From positions 1,550,001-1,614,000 of the forward strand of contig CP103037.1 of assembly GCA_024752435.1 (NCBI GenBank): a stretch of 64,000 nt of DNA, read 5' to 3'. The notes beneath the pieces are model-generated. The model was not told the DNA's origin, searched no databases, and saw only the letters and a program-made list of their open reading frames with translations. The stretch is from Allantophomopsis cytisporea. Lineage: Eukaryota; Ascomycota; Leotiomycetes; Phacidiales; Phacidiaceae. Shown piece after piece: positions 21,418 through 32,885 of this stretch. Every line of letters starts with the position of its first letter. Within the stretch, counting starts at the first letter, position 1. The position numbers and the translations under genes were made by a program.

Positions 21418-23223
21418 TTACCAATTCTCCCAAATCTTTCCCGGCAAAACAGTCCGCATAACACTCCAATGCCCCCTAGCACTCTTGATCTGCCACTCCT
21501 CCAACCTCTGCGTATCATTCGCCCTCAAAATATCACCATCACCCTCCTGGGGCCAAAATCTCTCCACGGGAATCTCAAACCTCGGCAACAGAAACATCCT
21601 TCTCGCACCACTCTGCAAGAAATCCTCTTCACTCGGACGACGGAATGTTATCGGCGCTTGCTCCTTCGTGCAGAAGATAACCATGTTCGTGAAGTCCTGG
21701 CCATCTTCCCTAATCGTTTCGGGTGAGGGGGCGGCGGATTCCCTGAAGATGCGGCAGGAGGGAAAGGTTGCTGTGATAGTGCGCACGATGAGGCGAGCTG
21801 TGGGCAGAAGCAGATCGCCTGCGTAGTTGATGGCGATGACACCGCCTGGCTTGAGGATTGCGTGCAAATTTGCCATGAACTCAGCTGTGAAGAGGTCAAC
21901 AGGCTCAGCGCCACCAGTGAAAACGTCGTGGACTATGTAGGAATATGTTTGGTTCGTATTGTTGGCCAGATGTGAAGTGTAGGTAACTGCGTCTTGGACA
22001 ACAGGGGTGTGCGAGGGTTGGAGGCCGAAGTAGTCAATTGCATACTCGAATACCACGGGGTCAATTTCAACAATGGTTGTTTCAATCCCATGGGCCATCA
22101 ATGCGGCTGGAGTTGTTCCAATTCCTAAGCCGCTGGTTCTGGTCAGCTGATTTCTTCGGCTTTCAGGGGATGCTTACATGACTAAAGCGTTGGCATCAGC
22201 ATCAACAATTGGCATTGGTAATTCAACCAGTCTAATAGCTTCTAGCATAGCAAAAACACCGTAGATAGGCTCTGAAACAATTCTCTTCTTTTCAGGAACA
22301 TTTGGCGCTCCAGCCATCCAGTTTCCGCCTAGAAGACTGTGATCACAACGCATAACCCTGAAATGATTCTCATCGCTCTCAAGAACAGAGATATACCCCG
22401 TATTCGAATCCCTGCGCGCCAAAAGCGTATAGTTCTCCTTTTTAAGCACCGTTTCGACAGTACTGATCATTGCCCCTTCAAAATGATGATTGAAAGCCAC
22501 AGTATGCAGCATAGCTGGCGCCGCATACAAGAGCAATTTGCTCGGCGCTCTCAAGGAGTAGATATTGACAAGAAAGAGCTGCAGGCCCACCCTCGAGAAT
22601 ATCAGGCTCTTCCCCAAAAATCGCATAATGAACGTCTTACCATAGCTTTCCGCGATCTTGAAAAAAGCATAAGCTCCAATCCCTGGTGCTGCGTCCGCAA
22701 CCCTCTTCCCAAGGGCACCCAATTCCAACCCCTCCAAAATCGTTGCCGTACTTCCCACACTCACCAAAAGCAGCGGCGCGAACGTAACGCCCTCCGTCAA
22801 AATGGGTCCAGCCGTGCTGCCAAGCACCACACTCCATCTGAACAGCACAAATTGCACGACCGGGATCCATGCGGCTATGACGGGCAGCGCCTCTACGGGG
22901 CTGAAGGATACTTTGCTACGAATCCACGTGTTCGAGGACCAGCCTAGGAAACACGCAATCATAACCAGCCGTGAGTGCCATGCTGCTGCGGGGATACCGC
23001 CATAGACGGGTGACAGAGTGAGTTGTGAGATGGTGCTGTATAGCGCAGCCAGCACAAGCAACGAAGTTGATTGGAACAACACCGAAAGCTGATCGAGGAT
23101 GAGTTTGGAGGTGGTCTCCTGGCGTGCGCGCGCTGCGAGGTCTTGCAGCTCCTGGATCTCTTTCTCCAAGGTTTCTGGCGTCAGTTTGGGGGCTGAAGGA
23201 CCCGGCTTTGTGGCCTGTACCAT
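21418..23223 (-). CDS. Membrane-anchored spermidine-synthase-like methyltransferase-fold protein
   Basis: Predicted 588 residues from exons 23223-22178 and 22138-21418. After a short helical N-terminus come about six apolar segments between residues 40 and 250. A C-terminal Rossmann domain of the spermine/spermidine synthase superfamily follows, with the cofactor loop SGLGIGTTPAALMAHG, the acidic VEIDP turn, then VVQDAVTY and YIVHDVFTGG. This fused layout is known from conserved fungal and bacterial proteins whose substrate is not established, so true aminopropyltransferase activity is not certain. The intron falls exactly at the cofactor loop. Its 3' end faces the dehydrogenase. Confidence 0.85.
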
Positions 23224-24666
23224 ACTTGTAGATGAAGATTCTCAAATTGCCAGCTTTGTGATTTCTTTATCTTTTGAAGCGGGGTATTTTTCCGCGGGTA
23301 CTTAGTTGAAGAAAGAATAATTCAGGAATTAAGAGATTGGGGAAACATCTTGTATATTTCATATCGAGAACAGCTGTTCTTGATGCGAGACAGGTAGTGT
23401 CAAAGCACTTTGGCTGAAACGCGCGGTTGGAGGTTCCGCTCAGGCGATTTATTATTTGACGATGAAACATCACATGGTTGCTTATTATGTGCTCCAGTAA
23501 GGAAAACTCAGGTATAATATATGAAAACTCTTTATATATAACTTAGTGGAAAGCCCTTGAAAGGTACTTCTTACAAAAGCGGGCCCCAACCAGAGATATT
23601 ACTGAGCCTTAAAAGCACTCAAATTGGAATGCTACAGAGTGGAGAGCTGGGGAAGAACTTTGGAAAGACTTATAAAAAAAAAGTAGGTGGACAAAAATGA
23701 AGACGGATCCCCAGTTTCGCTGAGCTCCATGACACCCAAGTAAGGCACCTTACAAAATATTAAAAAATATTTTGTTTTTGTTCATTGAAAGAAAAAAATT
23801 AACTTTTCCCTCTAAATGCCTTTTAAACTTGAAATTATATCGATAGCTCTATTCATTGCTTAATACTTCGGGTTTGAAGTCGTAGATTCCCATATTTTGG
23901 TGTTCTTCGCTAGATTTGGTATCTGCCCTCATTTTTGTCATAGTTGTGGTTCAATCCATGCTCCGAGGAACTCAATATTCTAGTATTGGAATTTGGGCTC
24001 AATTCACGTTGGGATGGACAAATCCAGTATTTCTGCTGGGTTTATTCGGAAAGTGCTTAATGAGGCTTTACTGCTCAGTTGTACTAAAGATCCTATAAAA
24101 GCACTTTCCTAAAATTGGGAATTATGATTTAGTCCTCTGTATAATACATAGCGGGACGTCTTGAAATAATGAAGTAGGCCTCGTCTTCCCCTAGTCTAAA
24201 CATTATTAATAATCTTTGGCGTTTACCTGAAGAGCAGGTTGGTTAAAAACAATCTGAATATTCCTCAGTGAGATATCTTATTTTCATTTTTCTATTTAAG
24301 TACTTAGCTTTATCAATTTGGCTTGTTAATCTGTGTAGTATCAACCACTTCTCCAATAATAATGTTAAGATTAAAGAAAAGCCTAGAGGATGTTCTAAAT
24401 ATCCTAAATAACTGCCATTGAGCATTGGTCTAACTGACGAAAACAAATATGAATAAATAAGCATGAGCAGTTATGTACAAATTTTATAGTCCGGGACTGT
24501 TATGTCCTCTGCATTTTTACATATTTACAATTATACCTATCAAGATCTCACAAGCTCATATTCACGATACTGAACGACCCCTATCTATCAACCTATTAAC
24601 ATACCAGATGCCTTTCCTTACGAGCGATGCCCTCATCTACTCAAACGCCTTTTCCGTGACATAGCA
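23224..24666. other. AT-rich intergenic region
   Basis: 1.44 kb with stops in all frames and A/T runs, for example around 23760-23800. No gene found. Composition resembles the left-end block more than the flanking genes, so a small decayed repeat is possible. Confidence 0.5.
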
Positions 24667-26829
24667 CTATTGAAAACGATCCATATACCGTTTTTCCAGA
24701 CCCCCTTCCTTGTGCCCCTTGGGCATATCCGGAGTTCCCGTGTGCGCGCAGTCAGCCATACCATCACTCTCATGTGTCTCCAATTCTCTACTGGGCCCCA
24801 ATCCCTTCTCTTCGAGTTCCTCCTTGGTAGGCGCAACATGCATCCAGATCTCATCCTCGTGCAGGCTCTGCAATCCGAACAAAGGATTGCCATTCGGGTC
24901 CTTGGGCAGCACGATGTCGTGCTTGCGCGCGTAGTAGGAACGTAGGGGTCGACGAATAAAGCCTGGAATAGCGCGTAGACGAGCCTCGTGGGGAATGCGT
25001 AGTTTTACGGCGGTCCATTTTTCGTTGGGCCGGTAGTCTTGCGGTAAATCTTCGATTATACTCTTCTCTAGAAGACCTTCGTTGGTTCCTCTGTTCATGG
25101 CTGATATGCGTGACGGCATGACTATTTTCAAGAATTCGAGACTGGCGTTGATGTTGATGTCGATGGCGCGGCGGGGATTTACGGTCATCTTTAAAAAGAG
25201 ACTGCATACATTCGGGTACAAAATTGAGAAATCGGACTGTGATATATGTATTGAGCCGCGAACTGTCATTAGCCAGCACAACGAACCATGTTCTTTGACT
25301 TCCTTGCACAACTGGAGTAAGGCTGAGTAATTTGTTGGCCAGTACGCAAAAGCCTCTGAAGCGATACACAAGAGAGGTGCGTTGATGCGGTGTCGAGGCT
25401 CTTCTTCTGGCGGTTCTATTACTGCACCCTGGTAGATGTTAGAAAAAGTTCTCTTGAAAGGACCGATGGCCGACCGCCATGGTTTATGCATGAGAAATGG
25501 TAGATCAACTCACCCATGGATCGTACAAGATACCCTGGCCGACCCAGTTGAACCTGTCCGCATGTCTAAGTATCTCAACTGTAGTCGCCGCACCAAAGGA
25601 GTGTCCCAGCATCGTCACTTGCTTGAGGTGAAACCTCCCCTTCCATTGCTCCCACTTAATACCATTCAGGCCCCGAGAGCTAGCACCCCTTCTACCTGCG
25701 TATCGCAGATTTGCTTGCGCAATCTCTGCACCCCTTCCTTCACAGATCAGACCCATAACATAATATGCCTCCTCGATCTCGGCAAGTCGAAGATCAATTT
25801 GAGCTTTCCGCAGTTCTTTATCAACACCTTTCTCATTTCCAGGAGCAGTATCGTTTCCGTTATCTTTAGGAAAGACATAGTCAACCACATCGTAACCTCG
25901 AGCCTGGGTTTTGGAGTTGGCTTGAGCCTGGTGCGAATCTCCAGAAGAGTCGTCTTTGTTGGGTACATTCTGTGGAACATTTACAAAGGTCCTGGGACCG
26001 CTGCCATCTCGATGTTCTAAAGAACACACAATAAATCCATAACTTGCAAACTCTCCGCATACGGAACTGTATGTTGTCCTGGTGCCGCCAAGACCGTGTG
26101 AAAAGATCAACAAGGGGAAGATGGGCGAGTCGGGTTCTCCAGGTGGAGGTGAGCCAGCTTCATTCTTCACTTCCCATCCACCTTCTCTGGCGTTTTGACT
26201 AGGGGGCCAGTGATCTGCCAGCCCAGCATTTCTGAATGCGGGAAGCTTTGTGAACATGGAAGTACTCGCCAAGAAAGCCGCAGTTGGCCAGCTTGGTAGT
26301 CTGTATAGTATTAGGTATGTTACCTCCAGCACTAGACAGGGAAGGTAAGTGAGGACGTTTCTTACGAGGCGAATTTTGCATATCCCTTTGCTGTTTGCAG
26401 GCGTGGACGAGGAAGCCATGTTGCTCTGCTCCACTTCTTCTTGTTACCTCCATCGGGTGCTGGGCCGTCGCCGGATCCAAAGGATGAAGGATAATACACT
26501 GCACAAAGCACGGTTTCAATTTTCAACAAATGCTCATGATTTCTCTTGATTTCCGAAAAGTGGCGGGGATTTCTGGCTGGCACTTCGATATCCATATATC
26601 CCACGCTATATTCAAAAATAAACGTCTTGTTTTCTTCTTCATGAGAGCATTGTTTCCCTTCGACTCACCTATATGGTCCAGAATAGCGAGGTAGAGGGTG
26701 TCGTAGGATTTTCTCCCTGATCCCATCTGGAGGTCGAGATTTGGGTTCGCGACCTTGCGGTGGTGGCGGTCCCTCTGGCCTTCCCTCCAGACCAATGCTG
26801 GTCGAAGTGCTAAGATGTCGAGACGCCAT
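24667..26829 (-). CDS. PAF-acetylhydrolase-like serine esterase
   Basis: Predicted 649-residue alpha/beta hydrolase of the platelet-activating-factor acetylhydrolase (plasma/type II) family, which removes short or oxidised acyl groups from phospholipids. Exons: 26829-26669, 26605-26366, 26300-25514, 25428-24667. Key parts: N-terminal SGPYSVGYMDIEVP and ETVLCAVYYPS, the oxyanion segment FSHGLGGTRTTYSS, and the nucleophile elbow GHSFGAATT. The last exon supplies the rest of the fold. The chain is longer than animal enzymes because of a charged insert before the nucleophile and a C-terminal tail. No clear signal peptide. Confidence 0.88.
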
Positions 26830-27253
26830 AAGATCTTCTTCTGAAGATCATTAAGGTTGGCACATGGTAAGTCAACACGTCAATGGGGGCCCTTCGACGA
26901 GAGAAAAATCAGGGAGTAGAGAGTTAGAAGCGAAAGGGTGAGCAATATACAGTCGAGGCAATATTAATGTAACTTACATAGTGCGTCGATTGTATGAATA
27001 TTTACACCAAGGGTTGGCAACGATGGCAACTGACGTCAGCTTTAAAGGGATGAAAGATCGTCCATCGTCTGAAAGTAGGTTCAACGATGGATCAAACTAC
27101 CAAACATCTCTCCGAGTACTCTGGTCCAAATCGAAATAAAAGTGATGCTAACTAAGGACCTTAATCCTAGGGTCATATTATATAAGCATAAAGTCCACCA
27201 CTACACAACCGCGATGACGACACAATCCTCATCCCGATTCATGGAAACTGAAG
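26830..27253. other. Divergent spacer upstream of the esterase
   Basis: Promoter region for the esterase and for the candidate small secreted protein. It contains a perfect CRE palindrome at 27031-27038. Confidence 0.5.
27031..27038. promoter_or_regulatory. CRE palindrome TGACGTCA
   Basis: Perfect eight-base ATF/CREB (bZIP) site about 200 bases upstream of both the esterase start (minus strand) and the candidate start at 27254. An eight-base match can occur by chance in 64 kb. Confidence 0.4.
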
Positions 27254-27531
27254 ATGAAGTTAAAGTTGACGACCTTATATTTGATCGGACCGTTATGCAT
27301 AAATTCAGCGAGCTACTCTGTTTGCTGTATAAATGCCTATCACAATGGTAAGTATAAATAATACTACGGACGCACTCTATTTGAGCACGAATAGTTCCGC
27401 TTGCTTTGAGAAATGCTGAAATTGGTGCTGAGATAAAAGCATTCTCATATGGATTGGGCGTAAAGTACACCGTTTTGGCTGCGAATCACGAGTATGTCTT
27501 GCACCTAAAGCTCGGATCCCACGGAATTTAG
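27254..27531 (+). CDS. Candidate small secreted protein
   Basis: Tentative 76-residue product of exons 27254-27347 and 27395-27531; the 47-nt intron has a strong GTAAGT donor. The N-terminus MKLKLTTLYLIGPLCINSA has the charged start, apolar core and small-residue end of a signal peptide. The mature part starts SYSVCC and continues through LRNAEIGAEIKAF and YGLGVKYTV. A further GTATGT donor near 27491 could extend the reading frame differently at the 3' end. An overlapping ATG frame starting at 27211 also reaches the same donor but hits a stop soon after splicing. Family not recognised. Confidence 0.35.
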
Positions 27532-27909
27532 TGACCAACTTGCCCTCAATCCACTACCAACGAAGAGCGAAGCGTCAATCTCTTGGTGGATATGATAATT
27601 AGTTCCTATTACTGAGGATATAATTTGGAATTGGATCAAGTTCATCAAAGTTTTAGACGCGAGCTATTGCGACTGCAGTCTTGGAAAGGAAATCTTGCCC
27701 GTTGAATCATAGTTGTTGACGTTTAGATCATGACCAGACCTAGGTATCTATCAGAGGCTCCAGCGACCGAGACACGCAGAATAGCGAACTCGAACACCGC
27801 TCCTCCGCCTCCCAAGTAGCCTCGCAACATCAACACCCGGACACCGAAGCACTCAAACCTACATCCTCCGCAGCGCATCTCCCGGCCACACCAAAGTCAA
27901 CAAAGAACA
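27532..27909. other. Short intergenic region
   Basis: 378 bases, ending in a C/A-rich leader before the HSBP1 gene; nothing else recognised. Confidence 0.5.
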
Positions 27910-28238
27910 ATGACCACCACACCACCGAATCCCTCGCCCTCACGGCCAGTCTCCGTATGTCCTCTTCTCCTCCCTCTCCCTCTACGAGAGCTCGCTCATG
28001 AGCTCCAATACCAACCTACACAACCACGATGTGCACTCATTGACATGCGATATAGCTTGCACCAGCGACCGCCGAGAGCACGGAGCTGAGCCAGGTAGTT
28101 GACGACTTGCTCAATTCGCTGACGGCGAAGTTCACCAATGTGAGCAGTGAGATTCTGGCAAAGATGGATGAGATGAGTAGGCGGCTGGATCATTTAGAGG
28201 AGGTGGTGCAGAGTCAGGGGAGTGGAGAGGCGAAGTGA
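27910..28238 (+). CDS. HSBP1: Heat shock factor binding protein 1 homologue
   Basis: Predicted 75-residue coiled-coil protein from exons 27910-27954 and 28056-28238. Its core reads VVDDLLNSLTAKFTNVSSEI, then AKMDEMSRRLDHLEE. This is the signature of HSBP1, a small trimeric helical protein that binds heat shock transcription factor and, in animals, the WASH complex. The N-terminal 15 residues (MTTTPPNPSPSRPVS) are a disordered leader on their own exon. Both exons are too short to stand out as reading frames, so the gene is easily missed. It is convergent with the disulfide isomerase gene. Confidence 0.88.
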
Positions 28239-28592
28239 GCAAGGAATTAGGATGGGATTCACACTTTGGGTTGGGATGGGGTTACATAGGGAGAAGTGAG
28301 AGGCCAGGGAGAAATCGGGAGGATTCGAAAGAAAGAGCCCAATTTTGAGATGATGAAGATAACCGTCCGGATTAGAGCCACGAAAAGTTGCAAGATGGCG
28401 TTGTGCCTGAAAGCATTCATACATATGGCATGGCAACATAGACTGAAGTCAATGCGTTATCATTCGTGTGGAAGTATATAGCTTTGGAACCAGAATGAAT
28501 AATTCATACACATATGTACGTACGACTAAGATGCTAACTAAGTGCTCCTATACGCACGAGAACCTTCTACACGTTCATCCGTTGAACACCAT
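28239..28592. other. Convergent spacer
   Basis: 354 bases between convergent genes, presumably 3' untranslated regions; nothing else seen. Confidence 0.6.
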
Positions 28593-29749
28593 CTACAGCT
28601 CATCCTTGAGGATTGATGGCAAGAACTTTCTCAAGATGTTGGTCTTGGCAGTGAACTCGTCAACCTTCTCTGGGGCCAAACCACCCTTCTTCAAAAGGCT
28701 GTCCAAACGGGCCAACTCCTTGGAGGCGAAGTTGTCGCTCTTACTGAGCTTGTCGAAGACCTTAACGTAGTACTCAGCGTACTTGTAGCTGGCAGAATCC
28801 TTCAATCCCGCAGCAGCAGCAGTGACGTCAGCGATAACCTCAGCAGCGGAAGAACCACCTGAGAATTTGGAAACGAGGTGGTCGAGAGCCTCAATGGTAC
28901 CTGCGGTAGCGTCGAGACCACCACCAACAGCACGGTGAGTACCAGCCTTCTCGTTGATGAATGCGACAAAGTCCTTCTCAGTGCGGCCTCCATTGTAAAC
29001 CTCTGGCTCAGTGGATCCCTTCTTGAAGTACTTGATGGTTGGGTATGAGGTGACGCCCTGCTCCTTTGCGGTAGCCTTGGCGTTCTCAGCTTCAGCGTCA
29101 ACCTTGGCAATCAAAACGTTTGGCTCAGCGATGAAATCGGAAGCGAGAGTCTCCCAAATTGGGGCAAGAGACTTGCAGTCTGATTATACATTAGATGTGA
29201 ACTGATAAAGTCTTGGGACGAGAACTACTTACGACCACACCATGGGGCAGTGAAAGCAACAAGGACGTCCTTGTCACCACCAATCTCGGCCTTGAAAGAC
29301 TTGTCGTTCAAGAACTCAACAGCACTTGGGGCAGCCTTCTTGGCGCCCTTTGGCTTAACACCAGTCTTCTCAGAGATGAACTTCTGCAAGCTCTCCAAAT
29401 CACGGCCACCATTGTAGTCCTCGGGGGTCTCACTCTTTCCATCGAAATACTTGATAGTTGGGAAGCCCTGGATACCAAAACGCTTACCAAGAGACTTCTC
29501 AGCATCGGCGTCGACCTTGGCAATAGAGACCTTGGAGGATTGGGACTCGTAACTCTGAGCGAGCTCCTCGTAGACGGGAGCAAGGTTCTTACAGTGACCG
29601 CACCATGGGGCAAAGAACTCAACAAGGGCTGGCTTGCCGGACTTGAGGACAATGCTGTCGAAGTTGGATGGGATGAGGTCGAGAACAGCGGATTTGGCAG
29701 AGACGCCGAGCGCAAGCGCTGCAACGAGAGTATAACTCAAACGAACCAT
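28593..29749 (-). CDS. ER protein disulfide isomerase with two thioredoxin domains (TigA/ERp38 type)
   Basis: Predicted 367-residue luminal chaperone that forms and shuffles disulfides in secretory proteins. Exons 29749-29233 and 29179-28593. A signal peptide (MVRLSYTLVAALALGVSA) leads into two thioredoxin domains with active sites CGHC at about residues 50-53 and 171-174. The single intron falls inside the second CGHC codon group. An alpha-helical D domain follows, and the chain ends in KDEL, the ER retrieval signal. Domain order a-a'-D matches fungal TigA and plant/insect ERp38-type enzymes. Start taken at the ATG at 29749; two codons upstream there is only a TTG. Confidence 0.95.
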
Positions 29750-30365
29750 TTTCAATTATGTGATGGTAATTGAGGGTTGTTTTGGAGAAAAGAGCAATGG
29801 ATATATGCTCGGAGTGTGATGTCGCTCAAGACTTCTGTAGAGACGACTAATGCGTAATTGGATTTCAAATCCAAAAAAGATGACACTTTGTACTTCTCTG
29901 AGAGCTTACTTGTGGCGTAGGAATGAGGTAACTGGGGCTAGGGGACCCGATAGAGCTTGGCCGCTTATCTTAGCCTGAGCGAACATTACCCGGACGCCCT
30001 ACAGTAAGTGGCAGGGGCAACATACCATATTGACAGCAGAAGTAAAGATTGATCAACGAGAAAGCAAACAAAGACGTATTTATAGAACAAAATCGGCTAA
30101 ACCAAGATAGGTTTCTTCTCGTACGACGTAAAACTATTGTTAGATATCCTTGAAATTGGAATGCCATTTTACGGAATAAGGCGGTTTCGTCTTGGACAAA
30201 TATGATACGGAATTGTTGGTATTTGTACTTACCATATACAGGGTTTAGAGTACAGAGGATTCAAAGTGGTAACTATAATACATTTTCTTTCACACATATC
30301 CATCCAGACCTATCTTCTCTTACAGTGAATCATCCCGCAAAGGTTCACTAAACAATGCAAAATTC
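29750..30365. other. Intergenic region
   Basis: 616 bases between the promoter of the isomerase and the 3' end of the rhomboid gene. No unfolded-protein-response element with a clear consensus was found. Confidence 0.5.
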
Positions 30366-32036
30366 TTAGACCCTATCCTCCTTGATACGGTCAATCAAGC
30401 TCATTTTTGATCTCCTTTCCCTCTCCAGTTCCCTCCTCGCCACGAATCTCCGCCTCAAGATCTCAGCGCCGCCCACACCAGCAGCTAAACCACCCAAATG
30501 AGCAAAGACGTCTTTACCGAGCAAGTGGTGTCCCTTAATCGCACCATATCCCTCAAAACCAAGGATTCCAGCCAGCAACATCCAACCTGGGAGACCAATC
30601 GATGGATCTTCAGGCCAGCCAAAGAATTTGAAGTTGTAGTCCCAATTGAGCCAGAAATAAGCCGCCAGGATACCAGCAGCGGGACCTGAAGCTCCCAAAC
30701 TGGAAACGAGGAAGTTCCTGCTCAAGACAAAGTACGAGAGAGAGGTAAATGATGCCAACACTCCACACGACATATAAAGAGCAAGGAAGTTCCCACGACC
30801 AATCTCATCATGAAGCTTAGTACCTATGAACCAGATGATAACCGTGTTTGCCACAAAATGCGAAACCTTTTGATGAGAGAAGAAGTTGCCTACCATACTC
30901 CAAGCTCGTGGATACCCAGGAATAATAATGAAGTAGGAATTGAGGAATCGCCAGGCTGGTGGAATGCGCCAGAGAAGCAATATGGCGGAGTTCGCGAGGA
31001 TCAATGAAATACATGTAGCAGCCGCAGGAGGCATATCTTGCCACAGCCTTGCATAGTGGCTTGGAGGAACATATACGTTCGCAAAAAGGACAGAAAGCCC
31101 AACAACAAGGCCGACCACAATAGCAGAGGGGCCAAGTCGAACCCAAGCGGGGACATCTGGTACTTTATCTGGGAGAACCTTTGCGCGTTCTTCATAGTAC
31201 TTGAACCTTGGGTTCTCTCCTGGCCGCCTTTCTACGACGCCTCTCTGAGCCTCGGACAGTTCTGCTAAGGTCCCGGTATTGTACTGGACCTCCCCGGCTT
31301 GGCCAGACTCTTGTAATTGCTTCTCGCGCTCATCCATTTTAGTCTCGTGAGCCGCCCTAATCGCATCAAGTCCGCTTTCTCCGTAGACGCTCTTCTTTTT
31401 CTTCTTTTTCTTCTTGCCCTCCCCGAGGTCCTCTCCAGCATTCGGTTTGTAGATTCCAATCCTCTCACTATCGGCGAGCACCTGTTGTTCCATCCGGGCC
31501 AATTCATCTTCAGCGTAGAGTCCCGCAGACATTTCTTCGTCAACGGGAGCATTTCTTCGCAGCCATTTCAATGCAATTTGACGCACTCGGGCTTCGTATG
31601 GGTTGTCCAGAGCTGGGAAGAACTCGGGTTCGTTCAGAGTACCTGCTACCCTGCGACCATGAAGGACCCTAAGAATATGATTCGCGTGCTGAGTACTAAC
31701 ATCCTTCCCAAAGATCGTGCGGACCTCTTTATCGTCAAGTGGGGAGGAACGGAAGGCGAGTCCAGAGTCATCGGTATAATCTTCCGGGACATCTTTGTAG
31801 TTCGTAATTACTCTCTTCGTATTGAAGAATTTCTGCGCGCGGAAAACCGGAATCGTAAGTCTGGGGCGGTGCCCATTGTGAGCTATACAAGGCGATTGTA
31901 GTTGTCGTGAAGAGAGCGAAGTGTATTGTCTCGAGGTTCGCAGAAGAGTAGCGACAAAATTATCGACCGAGCGACATCGCATGGAATTACCACGCAAGCT
32001 CGAGAGCCTTGAAGCTGCGGGCCAGAGACTATTCAT
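30366..32036 (-). CDS. PCP1: Mitochondrial rhomboid protease (Pcp1/PARL type)
   Basis: Single-exon 556-residue intramembrane serine protease. In yeast the orthologue cleaves the dynamin Mgm1 and cytochrome c peroxidase in the inner mitochondrial membrane. The N-terminus (MNSLWPAASRLSSLRGN) is basic and acid-poor like a presequence. The catalytic serine lies in GASG (about residue 450) and the histidine in FAHLGG (about 513), with several apolar helices from about 325. A run of eight lysines (eight codons) lies in the matrix-side linker. Start chosen at the ATG at 32036 because codons further upstream in frame start only with GTG. It shares a 279-bp divergent promoter with the next gene. Confidence 0.92.
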   Translation of the reverse strand: MNSLWPAASRLSSLRGNSMRCRSVDNFVATLLRTSRQYTSLSSRQLQSPCIAHNGHRPRLTIPVFRAQKFFNTKRVITNYKDVPEDYTDDSGLAFRSSPLDDKEVRTIFGKDVSTQHANHILRVLHGRRVAGTLNEPEFFPALDNPYEARVRQIALKWLRRNAPVDEEMSAGLYAEDELARMEQQVLADSERIGIYKPNAGEDLGEGKKKKKKKKSVYGESGLDAIRAAHETKMDEREKQLQESGQAGEVQYNTGTLAELSEAQRGVVERRPGENPRFKYYEERAKVLPDKVPDVPAWVRLGPSAIVVGLVVGLSVLFANVYVPPSHYARLWQDMPPAAATCISLILANSAILLLWRIPPAWRFLNSYFIIIPGYPRAWSMVGNFFSHQKVSHFVANTVIIWFIGTKLHDEIGRGNFLALYMSCGVLASFTSLSYFVLSRNFLVSSLGASGPAAGILAAYFWLNWDYNFKFFGWPEDPSIGLPGWMLLAGILGFEGYGAIKGHHLLGKDVFAHLGGLAAGVGGAEILRRRFVARRELERERRSKMSLIDRIKEDRV

Positions 32037-32315
32037 CTCTAAGGACGCTTTCAAGATGAGTGAGGCATTTGTGAAGCTCACTCAATAAATCAATTGAAGC
32101 GTCAACGCCGAATCGTATGTTGCGACGGCTACAATTAGTGTTGATGCTCAAGGCATCATGAATCTTTAAGCGGCCGCTTGTGCCCGACTGAGCTTCTAGG
32201 TAGCTAAGGTATGACGACGAAACATGTGCGCCCCAAACAGAACACAACTTCGACTTCTAGATGAAATCAACTTCCACTCAGACTTTGGAGTCAAACAAAA
32301 CAACGCAAGAACAAA
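32037..32315. promoter_or_regulatory. Shared divergent promoter region
   Basis: 279 bases separate the start codons of the rhomboid protease and the Tma17-like gene, so both promoters must lie here. No specific factor site is claimed. Confidence 0.5.
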
Positions 32316-32885
32316 ATGTCTTCCGAAGCCGCTCCCATCTCCCCAGCCCGCTTCGCCGAAGCTCTGAAAGACCTTCCCATCTCCTCGCTGCACTCTAAAG
32401 TCCTCGAGATCCGCAACCAAATCGCACATCTAGACTACAGCAACGAGCAGCTGCGCGAATTTGTCGACGATCGAGATTGCGTGGAGGCTATCCAGGAGAA
32501 TGAGGTGGTGATCGCACGCATGACGGAGCGGATTTCCTTGATCAAGAACGAAGTGGAGCACAGAGGCGCGAGCTGGACGGAGTTCCAGAGTACAGAGGAG
32601 GTAGAGAAGAAGAGTGAGGACTTGGTGAATGGAACTGGGGAGGCCGGTGAGCCACCGGCAGCTGCTTCAGAGGCCACACGTAGCAATCCGTGGACTGATG
32701 GGACATTTCAAACTGGTAGGATTACGGATGGTGAGGTCGTTATGGATGGGTCACAGGATGGCGTACAGAATGGACAAGGGCAGTCAAGTGCGCAGCAGGG
32801 TGGGAGGTTGAGCGATGAGGAGTTAAGAAGGCAGCTTGCGGAACGTATGGGAGAGGATGATGGCGATGGTGGAATGCACCTTTGA
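32316..32885 (+). CDS. Tma17-like proteasome assembly chaperone (tentative)
   Basis: Single-exon 189-residue protein. The N-terminal 95 residues form a helical hairpin with the pattern seen in yeast Tma17/Adc17: a helix with IAHLDYSNEQLREF, then a second with ENEVVIARMTERISLI. Yeast Tma17 binds the Rpt6 ATPase during assembly of the proteasome base and rises under proteasome stress. The rest is a disordered, acidic tail (GEDDGDGGMHL end) longer than in yeast. The assignment rests on this remembered helix pattern, not on a search; a generic coiled-coil protein is the alternative. Confidence 0.6.
   Translation: MSSEAAPISPARFAEALKDLPISSLHSKVLEIRNQIAHLDYSNEQLREFVDDRDCVEAIQENEVVIARMTERISLIKNEVEHRGASWTEFQSTEEVEKKSEDLVNGTGEAGEPPAAASEATRSNPWTDGTFQTGRITDGEVVMDGSQDGVQNGQGQSSAQQGGRLSDEELRRQLAERMGEDDGDGGMHL

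Noticed and set aside
24667..26829. Reading the esterase locus as two or three separate genes
   Set aside because: All four exons join in frame at GT-AG borders and each contributes a consecutive part of the PAF-acetylhydrolase fold.
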